Shown: positions 1 to 8,898 of the stretch, piece by piece
Layout of the letters: each line of letters opens with the position of its first letter
Numbering within the stretch: position 1 is the stretch's first letter
From: Lagierella sp.
Lineage (GTDB): Bacteria > Bacillota > Clostridia > Tissierellales > Peptoniphilaceae
Direction of reading: 5' to 3'
Assembly: GCF_029983815.1 (NCBI RefSeq)
Contig: NZ_JASBYU010000015.1
Location: 1-41,249 of the forward strand
Length of the DNA: 41,249 bases
The notes under the pieces: generated by a model
What the model was told of the DNA's origin: nothing
What the model saw: only the letters and a program-made list of their open reading frames with translations
Database searches by the model: none
Program-made: the position numbers and the translations under genes

Positions 1-64
1 AGGATTTGAACCCCCGGCCCCATGGTCCCAAACCACGTGCGCTACCGGACTGCGCCACACCCCG
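1..64 (-). tRNA. tRNA-Pro (anticodon TGG), 3' end cut by window edge
   Basis: Read on the minus strand, the sequence begins CGGGGTGTGGCGCAG and has a D-arm, an anticodon stem-loop with TTTGGGA (anticodon TGG), and a T-arm with GGTTCAAATCC. This is the pattern of bacterial tRNA-Pro(UGG). The 3' half of the acceptor stem, which should match CGGGGTG, lies beyond position 1, so the gene is partial. A good promoter sits just upstream at 94-121. Confidence 0.93.
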
Positions 65-93
65 AAATGTCATCTCTGACTGACGACTATTAT

Positions 94-121
94 ATTATAG
101 CATACATAAAATATATTGCAA
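94..121 (-). promoter_or_regulatory. Promoter of tRNA-Pro
   Basis: On the minus strand there is a -35 TTGCAA (121-116), a 16-nt spacer and a perfect -10 TATAAT (99-94). Transcription would start near 87, about 23 nt before the mature tRNA 5' end. Confidence 0.7.
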
Positions 122-275
122 GCCCTTTTTGAAGTTTTTTTAAACTTATTTTAATTTACTTGCAAAATCCCTTGAAAATGCTAAAAAAATATTAAGATCA
201 TTTTAAATTTAAGTAAGTCTTAGAAAAAAATCACTTTTTTTAGCACAATGATTATTCTACTACAAAAAACGAAAA

Positions 276-304
276 TTGCCAAGTCCCAAATATTTATATA
301 TAAT
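276..304 (+). promoter_or_regulatory. Promoter of the racemase gene
   Basis: The -35 is TTGCCA (276-281), followed by a 17-nt spacer and -10 TATAAT (299-304). Transcription would start near 311, giving a very short leader before the start codon at 324/327. The rest of 65-275 is AT-rich and I see no gene in it. Confidence 0.65.
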
Positions 305-323
305 TGTTTAGTACGAAAGAAAG

Positions 324-1016
324 TTGGTGTTTAAAATAAAAAAATTAGGTATTATTGGAGGGATGGGTCCTTTAGCCACTGTACGCTTTTTTGAACGAAT
401 TGTTAAAAATACTAAAGCCAGTAAGGATCAGGATCATATAGATATGGTAATTTTAAATCACGCTTCCCTTCCAGATAGGACTCGGATCATCTCCGAAGGA
501 AAATTCGATGTTTTTTTAAATGAAATAAAAGCAGATTTTGATATTATGAATAATATCGAGGTTGATAATATTGTCATACCTTGTAATACTAGTCATTTTT
601 TTATTGATGAATTTAAAAAGATGACAGATATCAATATAATAAACATGGTAGAAGAGACGGTTTCTTTTATTGCTTCATCTACAAATTTTAATAAAATTGC
701 AGTCTTAGGAACTTTAGGTACTTTAAATTCTAGAGTCTATGATAGATATATCGAAAAGTACAAGCTAACAAATTATAAATTAAAAGACGACGAAAAAACT
801 TTGACTATGGATACGATTTATAATGTAAAGGAAAAATCTATCCTTCAATCTAAAGATTTTGAAGATATGATTGTAAAGTTAAATCAGAACAAGATAATCC
901 CAATACTTGCATGTACGGAACTCAGTTGTTTAGAGTTTAGTAATCCTAATTTGCAATTTATAGATGCAATGGATATTTTAACATCTAGGGCGATTGAAGA
1001 GTCTCTAGAAAAATAA
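324..1016 (+). CDS. Aspartate/glutamate racemase family protein
   Basis: This is a cytosolic, PLP-independent amino acid racemase of the Asp/Glu racemase superfamily. The N-terminus has the typical GIIGGMGPLAT motif (residues 9-19). The two catalytic cysteines are visible in IPCNTSH (Cys87) and LACTELS (Cys197), which is the two-base mechanism arrangement. The length of 230 aa is normal for the aspartate racemase branch. The start is TTG at 324 or GTG at 327; a weak GAAAG-type ribosome binding site does not decide between them. It is one of only two plus-strand genes, is monocistronic, and has its own promoter and a downstream terminator. Substrate (Asp or Glu) cannot be settled from sequence, and a broad-specificity amino-acid racemase is possible. 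Confidence 0.88.
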   Translation: MVFKIKKLGIIGGMGPLATVRFFERIVKNTKASKDQDHIDMVILNHASLPDRTRIISEGKFDVFLNEIKADFDIMNNIEVDNIVIPCNTSHFFIDEFKKMTDINIINMVEETVSFIASSTNFNKIAVLGTLGTLNSRVYDRYIEKYKLTNYKLKDDEKTLTMDTIYNVKEKSILQSKDFEDMIVKLNQNKIIPILACTELSCLEFSNPNLQFIDAMDILTSRAIEESLEK

Positions 1017-1054
1017 TTTCACTTTATTGAATAATTACATTTTTTAAATTAAAA

Positions 1055-1100
1055 ACTGTTGGAGTCCTACTTTACTAAAGCCCCTCCAACAGTCTTTTTT
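1055..1100. terminator. Bidirectional rho-independent terminator
   Basis: A 10-bp stem, ACTGTTGGAG (1055-1064) with CTCCAACAGT (1084-1093), is followed by CTTTTTT on the plus strand. It is also followed by TTTTTAATTT on the minus strand. It separates the converging racemase and nucleosidase genes. Confidence 0.88.
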
Positions 1101-1106
1101 ATTGTT

Positions 1107-1796
1107 TTATTTTCCTATATAATTCAATGTTAATTCAGCAGCTCGTCTGCCAGCTATAAATTCAAATTTATCATAATCTTCATCGCCAGAACTATCGGCA
1201 AGATCTGAAATAGATCTAATTACGAGAAATTTAACATCGTTTAGATAACATACATGGGCAATGGCAGCACCTTCCATTTCCACACATAATGCATTAAAAT
1301 CTGTTTTTAAACGGTTTTTTGTCTCGTTGTCAACAACGAATTTATCTCCTGTTATTATCAAACCCTCGTAATAATTTCCATCTTTAATCAAGGATTCAAA
1401 TTTCTTCAGTAAATCAGAATCCGCTTTAAAAGATCTTACATAGGGAGAATATTTTTCCAAGAGTCTAAGTTCATAGTCATGGTAGGTCAGTTCCTTTCCA
1501 ATCACAAGATCAAGATGTTTCAATCTATCATCTAAAGCTCCAGCAATGCCTGAGTTTATAATAAGATAGGGATTATATCTATCTATTAATGCCTGAGTAA
1601 GCATTGAACTGTTTACCTTCCCAACACCACAGTCTGAAAATACAATTTTTTTCCCATTATAGAGACCTTCATAGACCTTTCTTTTACAAATGTATTCCGT
1701 CGAGAAGATCTCAATTTTGTCCTTGAAAAACTCAATTTCTGATTCCATAGCACAAATTATTACAACTGTGTTCCCCCCAGGAGGTTTTAAAAGCAT
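1107..1796 (-). CDS. mtnN: 5'-methylthioadenosine/S-adenosylhomocysteine nucleosidase
   Basis: The enzyme hydrolyses the N-glycosidic bond of MTA and SAH, releasing adenine and recycling by-products of SAM-dependent reactions. Family motifs are in order: CAMESE near the N-terminus (catalytic acid Glu20), INSGIAGAL, YHDYE, VEMEGAAIAH (ribose/base-binding Glu) and the catalytic Asp in RSISDLAD. The length of 229 aa matches the family. ATG at 1796 has a GGGGAGG site 9 nt upstream and overlaps the end of the DegV gene by 10 nt, so the two are translationally coupled. It is the last gene of the 8728-to-1107 series and ends just before the bidirectional terminator. Confidence 0.93.
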   Translation of the reverse strand: MLLKPPGGNTVVIICAMESEIEFFKDKIEIFSTEYICKRKVYEGLYNGKKIVFSDCGVGKVNSSMLTQALIDRYNPYLIINSGIAGALDDRLKHLDLVIGKELTYHDYELRLLEKYSPYVRSFKADSDLLKKFESLIKDGNYYEGLIITGDKFVVDNETKNRLKTDFNALCVEMEGAAIAHVCYLNDVKFLVIRSISDLADSSGDEDYDKFEFIAGRRAAELTLNYIGK

Positions 1797-2617
1797 ACTA
1801 CAATTCCTCCCCTATTGGCATAGACCGATGCCAACAAACCAGTTTCTACAATTTGAATACTCTTAAATTTATATTTTTGTTCTATAGCTTTTTTAAGCTT
1901 TAATGCAGTTTCCAAAGCCTCACAATGGGATATTACAAGATTTCTATCATCTAATTTCTTTTCCATCCCAATTGCTTCCACCAATTTATTCAAAGCATTG
2001 AGCTGACCTCTTGTTTTAGCAAATACTTGAATCTCGCCGTCTACCCCTTGCATAACAGGCTTAAAGGATAGAAATTTAGCAATAGTTCCTGTAATCTTAG
2101 ACATCCTCCCATTTTTAATTAGATTATCAAAGTCATCTAGAATGAAGTAGGACTTCATATTGGAAATAAAATCTTCAACCTCAGTAACTATCTCTTCAAA
2201 ATTAAAATTTTGATCCATAAGCTCTTGAATCTTCATAGCAATAGCCGTCTCTCCTGAAGAAGCGGATTTTGAATCAAAAACGTGGATTTTTGCATCCACT
2301 TCTTCTAGAAACATATTTTTTGCTAATACTGCATTATTATAGGTCCCACTTAATTTTTGAGAGATGGTTATAACTAAAATCTCCTTAAAATCTTTAAATT
2401 TTTCCATAAAAAGATTAGGAGATGGAGCGGCGGATCTCACAGGATTAGAACTTTTTCTCATCTTCTTCATAAAACTTTTCTTATCTACATCAGGTGTATC
2501 CATAATGGACTCTCCATCTATGTCTATATTAAAAGGCACTATTTCTATATTTAATCTCTTCTTAATTTCTTCGCTCAAATCGCAACCAGAGTCGGCTACT
2601 ATAAGTCTTTTCTGCAT
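1787..2617 (-). CDS. DegV family protein (fatty-acid binding, FakB-like)
   Basis: DegV proteins bind a long-chain fatty acid; characterised FakB members present it to the kinase FakA for phosphorylation. The start IVADSGCDLSEEI, the SAAPSP segment (residues 63-68), the TISQKLSGTYNNA segment (residues 84-96), and the GRMSK and later KTRG motifs are the usual DegV landmarks. The length of 276 aa is typical. An AGGAGG site precedes the ATG at 2617, and the gene overlaps mtnN. No fakA is visible in this window, so its partner kinase must be elsewhere. A fatty-acid-binding role is inferred from the family alone. Confidence 0.9.
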   Translation of the reverse strand: MQKRLIVADSGCDLSEEIKKRLNIEIVPFNIDIDGESIMDTPDVDKKSFMKKMRKSSNPVRSAAPSPNLFMEKFKDFKEILVITISQKLSGTYNNAVLAKNMFLEEVDAKIHVFDSKSASSGETAIAMKIQELMDQNFNFEEIVTEVEDFISNMKSYFILDDFDNLIKNGRMSKITGTIAKFLSFKPVMQGVDGEIQVFAKTRGQLNALNKLVEAIGMEKKLDDRNLVISHCEALETALKLKKAIEQKYKFKSIQIVETGLLASVYANRGGIVVCF

Positions 2618-2626
2618 ATTTACCTC

Positions 2627-3970
2627 CTAAGAGAATTTGGACTCAATCAAAGATGCAAGCTTCTTTGCTTCCTCTTCAAGCACTTTTAAGTCCTTCCCTT
2701 CTATCATTACCCTAATCAAAGGTTCTGTTCCCGATGGCCTGATTAACACTCTTCCCTGTCCATTAAAGATTCCTTCAACCCTACGGATCTCATTTTGAAC
2801 TTGGTCATCTAATTCATATAACTTTTTATTCTCATTTCGAACCTTTGCATTTACTAGTACTTGAGGATAAGTAGTCATAATATTATTTAGTTCTGACATC
2901 TCCTTTTTGGTTTTTACCAAAACCTCCATTAGCATCAAAGAAGATAAAACGCCATCACCAGTTGTGGCAAAATCTTTGAAAATAATATGCCCAGATTGTT
3001 CTCCACCTAGAGAATAACCTTCCTTAGTCATCATCTCCAATACATATCTATCTCCTACGGAAGCTTTAAGTAGTTGGATGTCATTGGATTTACAAAATTC
3101 ATCTAATCCCATATTGGTCATAACAGTTCCAACAACGCCATTATTTTCCAACTTCCCTAAATCCTTAAGATAGGAGGACAAAATCGCTAAAAAGTGATCT
3201 CCATCTAATAGATTCCCTTTTTCATCTACAGTAATTAGCCTGTCCCCATCACCATCATAGGCAAAGCCTATATTGCAATTATTACTTACTACGGTCTCCT
3301 GTAATTTACTAGGATGGGTTGAACCACAGTTATCATTTATATTAATACCATTAGGATCTGTATTTATGGCTATTACTTCTGCTCCCAATTCTTCAAAAAC
3401 TTCAGGAGCTATTTTATAAGTAGCACCATTACCACAATCTAAAGCTATTTTATAGCCTTTAAAATCTGTAGACACCAAATCTTTTAAATGTGACTTATAG
3501 TCTTGTAATGCTTTTTCTTCAAAGAAAACCCTACCCATCTTATCTCCAAAAGGTCTTTCTCCAATGGACTTATAATTATCAATTAGATCCTCAATGTCAT
3601 CTTCCACATCATCTGGGAGTTTGAACCCATCCTTACCAAAATATTTAATTCCATTATATTCAAAACTATTATGGGAAGCAGATATGACAATTCCAGCTTC
3701 AGCTTTATATTTTAAAGTTAAATGCGCAACTGCAGGAGTTGGAATCACCCCTAATAATTTTACATCATATCCCATTGAATTGTATCCAGCTACTAGAGCA
3801 CTTTCCAACATATCCCCAGAAATCCTAGTATCCTTACCTATAACTATCAATTTGTTATGATCTTCTTTTAATCTATAGGCTGAAGCCCTTGCCAATTTAA
3901 AAGCCAGTTCAGGGGTAAGTTCAGTATTTGCTACCCCTCTAATTCCATCAGTTCCAAAATATCTACCCAT
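2627..3970 (-). CDS. glmM: Phosphoglucosamine mutase
   Basis: The enzyme interconverts glucosamine-6-phosphate and glucosamine-1-phosphate, the step before UDP-GlcNAc in peptidoglycan synthesis. The N-terminal YFGTDGIRG, the phosphoserine loop ISASHN (catalytic Ser99), the metal-binding DGDGDR and the C-terminal phosphate-binding RPSGTEP are all present. I chose the ATG at 3970 (447 aa) because GGAGG lies 4 nt upstream. A longer reading from 3988 would overlap the cdaR stop and lacks such a site. It is the third member of the conserved cdaA-cdaR-glmM set; in several Firmicutes CdaA and GlmM interact, coupling c-di-AMP to cell-wall precursor supply. Confidence 0.96.
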   Translation of the reverse strand: MGRYFGTDGIRGVANTELTPELAFKLARASAYRLKEDHNKLIVIGKDTRISGDMLESALVAGYNSMGYDVKLLGVIPTPAVAHLTLKYKAEAGIVISASHNSFEYNGIKYFGKDGFKLPDDVEDDIEDLIDNYKSIGERPFGDKMGRVFFEEKALQDYKSHLKDLVSTDFKGYKIALDCGNGATYKIAPEVFEELGAEVIAINTDPNGININDNCGSTHPSKLQETVVSNNCNIGFAYDGDGDRLITVDEKGNLLDGDHFLAILSSYLKDLGKLENNGVVGTVMTNMGLDEFCKSNDIQLLKASVGDRYVLEMMTKEGYSLGGEQSGHIIFKDFATTGDGVLSSLMLMEVLVKTKKEMSELNNIMTTYPQVLVNAKVRNENKKLYELDDQVQNEIRRVEGIFNGQGRVLIRPSGTEPLIRVMIEGKDLKVLEEEAKKLASLIESKFS

Positions 3971-3980
3971 TTTTCCTCCA

Positions 3981-5204
3981 TTATTCATCTACAATTTTTA
4001 CAGTTATTGTAGAAGGATTGACCATAGTTCTAGTCACTCCTTCTTTTTTTAGATCTACAATAATGGGAACATTATGTTCTCCATTATCTAAGTCCTTTAA
4101 ATCTATCTTTAATGCGATATCATCGAGCTTAATAAGGTCTATTGCCTTTTCTTCTCCAAAGACCCTTATGGACACTTCTGGAAGATTTGCAGGCAATACC
4201 AAGGCTTTACCTTCTTTTTTATTAATCAAGTCTATATTGTCAGTTTTAAGGGTAAAAACCTTGCTCGGCTGCCCTTCTCCAACATCCGCCGAATAAGTAA
4301 TATCTATGGTTTTATCTTCACCTGATAAGGGACTTATATTTTGTGGAAAATGAAGTTTTATCTTCTTTGTTGTATTATTAATAAAATCTTCTAAATCTAT
4401 TACCTCTGTTTCCACACTTTCTGTCTTATCAAGGATATCCTTAGCCCCAATTATAGTTATCTTGCTCTTAGCTAGTTTCAAATCCGCTTCGTTGAAGTCA
4501 AAGGGTTTATTCTTAGCAGAAATCTTGATTGGAACTTGTTTGGTGGAAGATATGAAAACATTGACGGTCACATCCGTACTATCCACATCCAAATTTTCGA
4601 TTTCACCATCATTTGCATCTAAAATTTCAATTTTTTTTGAAATAGTTGTATCTTTTGTCATAACAGAGATATCTACAGGAACCAAAACTTTAGAAATTTT
4701 GTCAATCAATTCCTTTTGACCTGTTATCTTTACCTCTTCAGGAACAACTTCAATATCAGTAACAGTAATATTGTCTGAAGGAAGCTCTCCCAAACGTTTA
4801 ACATCAACTTTTTTAACTAGGGTCATAATCTCATCTAGCTTCAAAGACAATTTATTATCTGACTTTTCCACTATGGAGGTTCCTTGAGGTATTGCAAAGT
4901 TCAAACTGACTTCACCATTGTCATTTATCTCATTTAGATCCGCATAAACATCTATATCAGTTCTCTTAATTCTAGAAATTACATTTCTTTTTCCCTCTAA
5001 TTTTAAATTTACAATTGGTTCGAGGGGGTCCACTATCGTCAAATTTTTTCTCTTTAGAGTTTCTTCGTTTTTAAAATTAACAGGAATGGACTTAAACTCT
5101 TTCTTTATGGTTGGATTGGTCTCTGATACCACATAATACCAAAGAGCTATTGCGAAGACCAGAGAGATCAATTTAAATGGCCAATTATTCTTTATCCTTT
5201 CCAC
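3981..5204 (-). CDS. cdaR: YbbR-domain regulator of CdaA
   Basis: This is a membrane-anchored extracytoplasmic protein that modulates the diadenylate cyclase CdaA in Firmicutes. One N-terminal transmembrane helix (about residues 9-27, ending WYYVVSE) is followed by roughly four YbbR repeats rich in beta strands, each with the VKITG/VTITVK-type strand pattern. The length of 407 aa is normal. The start is GTG at 5204 with GGAGG six nt upstream. It overlaps cdaA by 20 nt and is followed 10 nt later by glmM, so the three are co-transcribed. Confidence 0.93.
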   Translation of the reverse strand: MERIKNNWPFKLISLVFAIALWYYVVSETNPTIKKEFKSIPVNFKNEETLKRKNLTIVDPLEPIVNLKLEGKRNVISRIKRTDIDVYADLNEINDNGEVSLNFAIPQGTSIVEKSDNKLSLKLDEIMTLVKKVDVKRLGELPSDNITVTDIEVVPEEVKITGQKELIDKISKVLVPVDISVMTKDTTISKKIEILDANDGEIENLDVDSTDVTVNVFISSTKQVPIKISAKNKPFDFNEADLKLAKSKITIIGAKDILDKTESVETEVIDLEDFINNTTKKIKLHFPQNISPLSGEDKTIDITYSADVGEGQPSKVFTLKTDNIDLINKKEGKALVLPANLPEVSIRVFGEEKAIDLIKLDDIALKIDLKDLDNGEHNVPIIVDLKKEGVTRTMVNPSTITVKIVDE

Positions 5205-6015
5205 TATTATCCTCCTCTTCTTCCTTCCAATCTACATTGTAAAACTTAAACAAAATCTCCTTTAAAGTTTCAATGTCCACATATCTTTTTAATTCGCCCT
5301 TTTCAGCAACAGAAATAGTTCCTGTTTCTTCAGAGACTATTATGGACAAACTGTCAGACCTTTCTGACATTCCTAAGGCAGCTCTGTGTCTTGTTCCCAA
5401 TTCTTTTGAAACAGTCTGACTATCGGACATGGGTAAGAAGCATGACGCTGCTACAATTTTATCCTTACGAAGAATAACTGCTCCATCATGTAAAGGTGTG
5501 TTTGGAATAAAGATATTTATCAAGAGTTCACTGGAAATATCAGAGTTTAACCTGGTACCAGTCTCAATAACTTCGTTTAAACCAGTCTTGTTTTCAAATA
5601 CCAATAAAGCCCCTATCTTTTGCCTAGACAGTGAGCCCATGGCGCTGGAGACCTCTTCAACTATGTCTTTGGCGGTTTCATATTGAATATCTATAAAAGA
5701 TTTCCTAAATAGATTACTGGTTCCAATATACTCTAACATCCTTCTCAATTCTGGTTGGAAGACTACAATAAATAGGATAAACCCAGCGGTCATAGCCTTT
5801 TCCAAAATCCATGAAACAGTATATAAATTCAACAATCTACTTACAATAGAGAATGTAAAAATAGCAAGAACACCCTTCATAAGTTGTTCTGCCCTTGTCT
5901 GTTTAATCAAAGTAAAAATCTTATAGATTGCCAGAGCTACAATTATTACATCGATAATATCTCTTACCCTAATATAGGATAAAGCATCTATTAATCCGTT
6001 AAACTCTTCCCCCAT
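5185..6015 (-). CDS. cdaA: Diadenylate cyclase (c-di-AMP synthase)
   Basis: It condenses two ATP into the second messenger cyclic di-AMP at the membrane. About three N-terminal transmembrane helices (residues 19-90) precede a DAC domain with the two catalytic motifs DGA (177-179) and RHR (209-211, in GTRHRAALG). The 276-aa length fits CdaA rather than DisA or CdaS. The ATG at 6015 has AAAGGTGG upstream. It overlaps cdaR by 20 nt. c-di-AMP controls potassium and osmolyte transport and wall homeostasis in Gram-positives. Confidence 0.96.
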   Translation of the reverse strand: MGEEFNGLIDALSYIRVRDIIDVIIVALAIYKIFTLIKQTRAEQLMKGVLAIFTFSIVSRLLNLYTVSWILEKAMTAGFILFIVVFQPELRRMLEYIGTSNLFRKSFIDIQYETAKDIVEEVSSAMGSLSRQKIGALLVFENKTGLNEVIETGTRLNSDISSELLINIFIPNTPLHDGAVILRKDKIVAASCFLPMSDSQTVSKELGTRHRAALGMSERSDSLSIIVSEETGTISVAEKGELKRYVDIETLKEILFKFYNVDWKEEEEDNSGKDKE

Positions 6016-6035
6016 TATGCCACCTTTGTCCCCGT

Positions 6036-6482
6036 CTAGTTTTTAAGAACTTTATCAACCACACCATTTACAGTCTTGCCATCGGTTTTAGCACCAAATT
6101 TACCCAGGATATGTTTTATTATTATACCCTTATTTTTAGGCTCCTTGGAAAGCCCTTCAGACTCTATAAAACTTATTATTTCTTTATCAATTTCTTCAGG
6201 CTCAGCTTGCTTTGGCAAATAACTTTCCACTATTCTAATCCTATCTTCGGTCTCTGAAATTATGTCTTCTCTATCCTCTGGAGTCTGATCTAATGTGTCC
6301 TTAAGTTGTTTTAATTCCTTTTGAACAAACTTTATAGCCTGTTCATCTGTCAATTCCTTTTTTGATTCCTTTTCTTCTAAAGCTATAGAAGACATAAGTA
6401 ATGTTACAACATTAACCTTTAATTTATCTTTATCCTTTAAAGCTTTCATTTTATCTTTTCTTAATCTTTCTAAAAAACTCAT
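6036..6482 (-). CDS. GatB/YqeY domain-containing protein
   Basis: A 148-aa YqeY-family protein, homologous to the C-terminal tRNA-binding domain of the amidotransferase subunit GatB. The charged helical N-terminus with KVNVVTLLMSSIALEEKE, the ETEDRIRIVESYLPKQ segment (residues 76-91), and the C-terminal KTDGKTVNGVVDKVL are family hallmarks. Its precise function is not established; a role in tRNA handling is assumed from the fold. AGGAGG lies 5 nt before ATG 6482. It lies 20 nt upstream of cdaA in the same direction. Confidence 0.9.
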   Translation of the reverse strand: MSFLERLRKDKMKALKDKDKLKVNVVTLLMSSIALEEKESKKELTDEQAIKFVQKELKQLKDTLDQTPEDREDIISETEDRIRIVESYLPKQAEPEEIDKEIISFIESEGLSKEPKNKGIIIKHILGKFGAKTDGKTVNGVVDKVLKN

Positions 6483-6490
6483 AATTCCTC

Positions 6491-7111
6491 CTAAAAAATC
6501 AATTTAATATAATAACCAGTACTAAATAAAAATATCACCCAATAGCAACAAATCGCACCAAGAAAAAGTCCAATAACAACATCCGTAAACCAGTGTACTC
6601 CCAGTACAAGCCTAGAAACACCTATGAGAACAGCTAGAAAACCCATGACAAAAACAATTAGGGAATTGCCCCCTGTCATATCAGAAAGCACAAATCCTAA
6701 GGTTAAATAGTAGCTCATACCCACAGTGGCATGGCCACTAGGAAAGGAATATCCTAGATCATAAAACTCCTTAGCAGTTTCAGGCCTATGGATTCTAAAT
6801 AAAATTTTTAAACCCTGACTTGCAAAGACAGCCATAAAAATTGAAAGTATTATAGCCGATGCAGTAACATACATTTGTTCTGCAATAAGATAAAAGAGTA
6901 TGGGAAGAGTAATTACCCAAATAGTATCAACATTAGCTAGATTGGTTACCGTCTCCATCCCCTTTTTAAAGCTACTTGAAGTTTTATTGAATAAAAAATC
7001 CCTTATTCTTACATCCATATTAAATCCATTGCTTCTTCTTCTAATGATTCCTATTGTCATAATTGACAATAAAAGTAAAATAGTAATGGTCTCAGGCAAA
7101 TTTTTTCTCAT
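6491..7111 (-). CDS. PAP2-family membrane phosphatase (copy 1)
   Basis: A lipid-phosphate or undecaprenyl-pyrophosphate phosphatase-like integral membrane protein of 206 aa with about five to six helices. The tripartite phosphatase signature is intact: KILFRIHRP, PSGHATVG, and SRLVLGVHWFTD. An AAGGAAG site precedes ATG 7111. It overlaps the upstream PAP2 gene by 20 nt, so the pair is coupled. Substrate is unknown; candidates are undecaprenyl pyrophosphate, phosphatidic acid or phosphatidylglycerophosphate. Confidence 0.9.
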   Translation of the reverse strand: MRKNLPETITILLLLSIMTIGIIRRRSNGFNMDVRIRDFLFNKTSSSFKKGMETVTNLANVDTIWVITLPILFYLIAEQMYVTASAIILSIFMAVFASQGLKILFRIHRPETAKEFYDLGYSFPSGHATVGMSYYLTLGFVLSDMTGGNSLIVFVMGFLAVLIGVSRLVLGVHWFTDVVIGLFLGAICCYWVIFLFSTGYYIKLIF

Positions 7112-7706
7112 TCGTACTTCCTTTTTTTAAATATAAATACCCATTTATAAGAGCAACACAATATCCTATCAATAACCCAGTAAAAACATCCGTCGGCCAG
7201 TGAACACCAAGGGCTAACCTGCTTAAACCAATTAAAATTGGAAATATTATTAGAAAAGTCTTAAAAAACTTATTTTTAACCTTTGTATTTCTATATATTG
7301 TCCAATAGGTGGCCGATGACACTAATGCATGGCCACTGGGAAAGCTATAACCATCTTGGTCGATAATAAAGTATTTTATAGGCCTTGTCCTCTGTACTAT
7401 ATTCTTTAAAGCTATTACCAAAATAGTAGATAACAATATTGAAACCAAAATATAGCCAAAACCCCTTTTAGAATTGTGAAAAATCATCCAAAGCCCAACT
7501 GGTATAAATATATAAAAATATGTGTTGGTGTTCCCAAAAATTGTAACAAACTTATAGAAATTAATCGGCTTATTATATGTCACAAAAAGATTTAAAACCC
7601 TATTATCTAAAGTTTTAAGTGGCGAAAACCCTAATTTTAAACTAATTCCTAAAAATAAAACCCAAATAATAGTAAGGCATATAATTATTTTATCTCGCTT
7701 TAACAT
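7092..7706 (-). CDS. PAP2-family membrane phosphatase (copy 2)
   Basis: A second phosphatase of the same superfamily, 204 aa, with the motifs KNIVQRTRP, PSGHALVS and SRLALGVHWPTD. Architecture and spacing of motifs match its neighbour, suggesting tandem duplication followed by divergence in the membrane segments. I chose ATG 7706 because AAGGGA lies just upstream and it overlaps the preceding stop as TAATG. A TTG at 7730 would only add eight residues inside the upstream gene. It could act on a different lipid pyrophosphate from its partner. Confidence 0.88.
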   Translation of the reverse strand: MLKRDKIIICLTIIWVLFLGISLKLGFSPLKTLDNRVLNLFVTYNKPINFYKFVTIFGNTNTYFYIFIPVGLWMIFHNSKRGFGYILVSILLSTILVIALKNIVQRTRPIKYFIIDQDGYSFPSGHALVSSATYWTIYRNTKVKNKFFKTFLIIFPILIGLSRLALGVHWPTDVFTGLLIGYCVALINGYLYLKKGSTNEKKFA

Positions 7707-8728
7707 TAGATTCCCTTGCCATACTGACAATTAGGATAGTGACAAGTTTCGCAATTTAGACAATACCCACCATATCCCAAACTTGCAATTATCTCTTTTG
7801 TAACCTCTGTATCTGAAAAAATATAAGGTAAGATAACATCAAAAACAGTGGTTTTCATATACATCACACAGCCAGGAAGACCTAAGATCGGAATGTTATT
7901 TAAATAAGATACTAAAAACATTGACCCAGGAAGCATTGGACTTCCATAGGATATAATCTTGGCGCCAGACTCTTTTATAGCCCCAGGGGTCATATCATCC
8001 GGGTCCACTGACATACCACCTGTACAAATTATAAAATCACATCCAAAATCTATGGCTTCTAAAATTCCTGACTTTATCTGATCCAAATCGTCATCACAAA
8101 TTTTATGAAAAACTACATCACTATTGTATTGTTCGATTTTTTTTATTACAACCGGGGTGAATTGATCTTTAATTCTTTTATGAAATACTTCAGAACCTGT
8201 TGTTATTACACCAACCTTTTTCTCGATAAAGGGTTTTAAACTTAAAATAGGTCTATTATTCCATAATTCCTTAGCTTTTTGCATCCTATCTCTATCGATC
8301 AATAGAGGTATTACTCTAGCTCCAGCTAAAGTATCGTCTTTATTTACTGGAAGATTTCCCATTCTAGTTGAAATTGCAACCTCATCAATCATATTCAGAT
8401 TAAACAATCTATCTTTGTCTACCTGAAAAAAACCATCTATAGCTGCTTTAACACCAATCTTCCCCTCGGAAACATCTGTTAAATACATATTGTCTCCAAG
8501 GCAAATATCACCAAGAATTTTCGCAGCCTCAACCTCATGGATTTTGTTTTCATCTTTTTCAATTACATATATATGTTCTTTTCCCATATCCAAGAGTTTA
8601 GGAATATCTTCTTCTTTTATTATATGTCCCTTTTTAAAAGCAGGGCCTTTAAATTCCCCTTTGACTATTTTGGTCATATCATGGGGCAAGATATGACCAA
8701 TAGCATCTTCTACTCTAATCTTTTTCAT
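7706..8728 (-). CDS. Molybdopterin-binding (MoeA/MoaB-like) protein with C-terminal Cys cluster
   Basis: The first half (about residues 1-170) resembles the divergent N-terminal part of clostridial molybdopterin-binding proteins. The second half (about 170-310) is a MoCF-binding domain with VGVITTGSEV, CTGGMSVDPDDMTP and PGSMFLV followed by GLPGCVMY. These are the MoeA/MogA/CinA-type molybdopterin and nucleotide loops. The last 20 residues carry four cysteines, CxxCxxCxxxxC, suited to bind a metal or Fe-S cluster. Family members are linked to molybdenum cofactor metabolism, but no molybdoenzyme is encoded nearby. GAGG lies 6 nt before ATG 8728. It is the first gene of the leftward group and is coupled (TAATG) to a PAP2 gene. 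Confidence 0.82.
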   Translation of the reverse strand: MKKIRVEDAIGHILPHDMTKIVKGEFKGPAFKKGHIIKEEDIPKLLDMGKEHIYVIEKDENKIHEVEAAKILGDICLGDNMYLTDVSEGKIGVKAAIDGFFQVDKDRLFNLNMIDEVAISTRMGNLPVNKDDTLAGARVIPLLIDRDRMQKAKELWNNRPILSLKPFIEKKVGVITTGSEVFHKRIKDQFTPVVIKKIEQYNSDVVFHKICDDDLDQIKSGILEAIDFGCDFIICTGGMSVDPDDMTPGAIKESGAKIISYGSPMLPGSMFLVSYLNNIPILGLPGCVMYMKTTVFDVILPYIFSDTEVTKEIIASLGYGGYCLNCETCHYPNCQYGKGI

Positions 8729-8898
8729 ACATTACCTCGTTTTCTTCTAAGTATATTTTATCATAAAGTAAGGATAATGATTAATCCATAAACATGGCTG
8801 AAATTAATAAAATTTTAATTTGTCCACTCAGAAAATCTTAAAATCTTAATATGTAAATGCTCCTTTAAAAAGTAAGAGTTCTTTATTTTACTTAAAAT

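Noticed and set aside
2364..2630. Plus-strand open frames over minus-strand genes across the window (for example here, 3594-3860, 13052-13459, 34069-34356, 39555-39899)
   Set aside because: They lack ribosome binding sites and family motifs, and lie antisense to genes with clear motifs.
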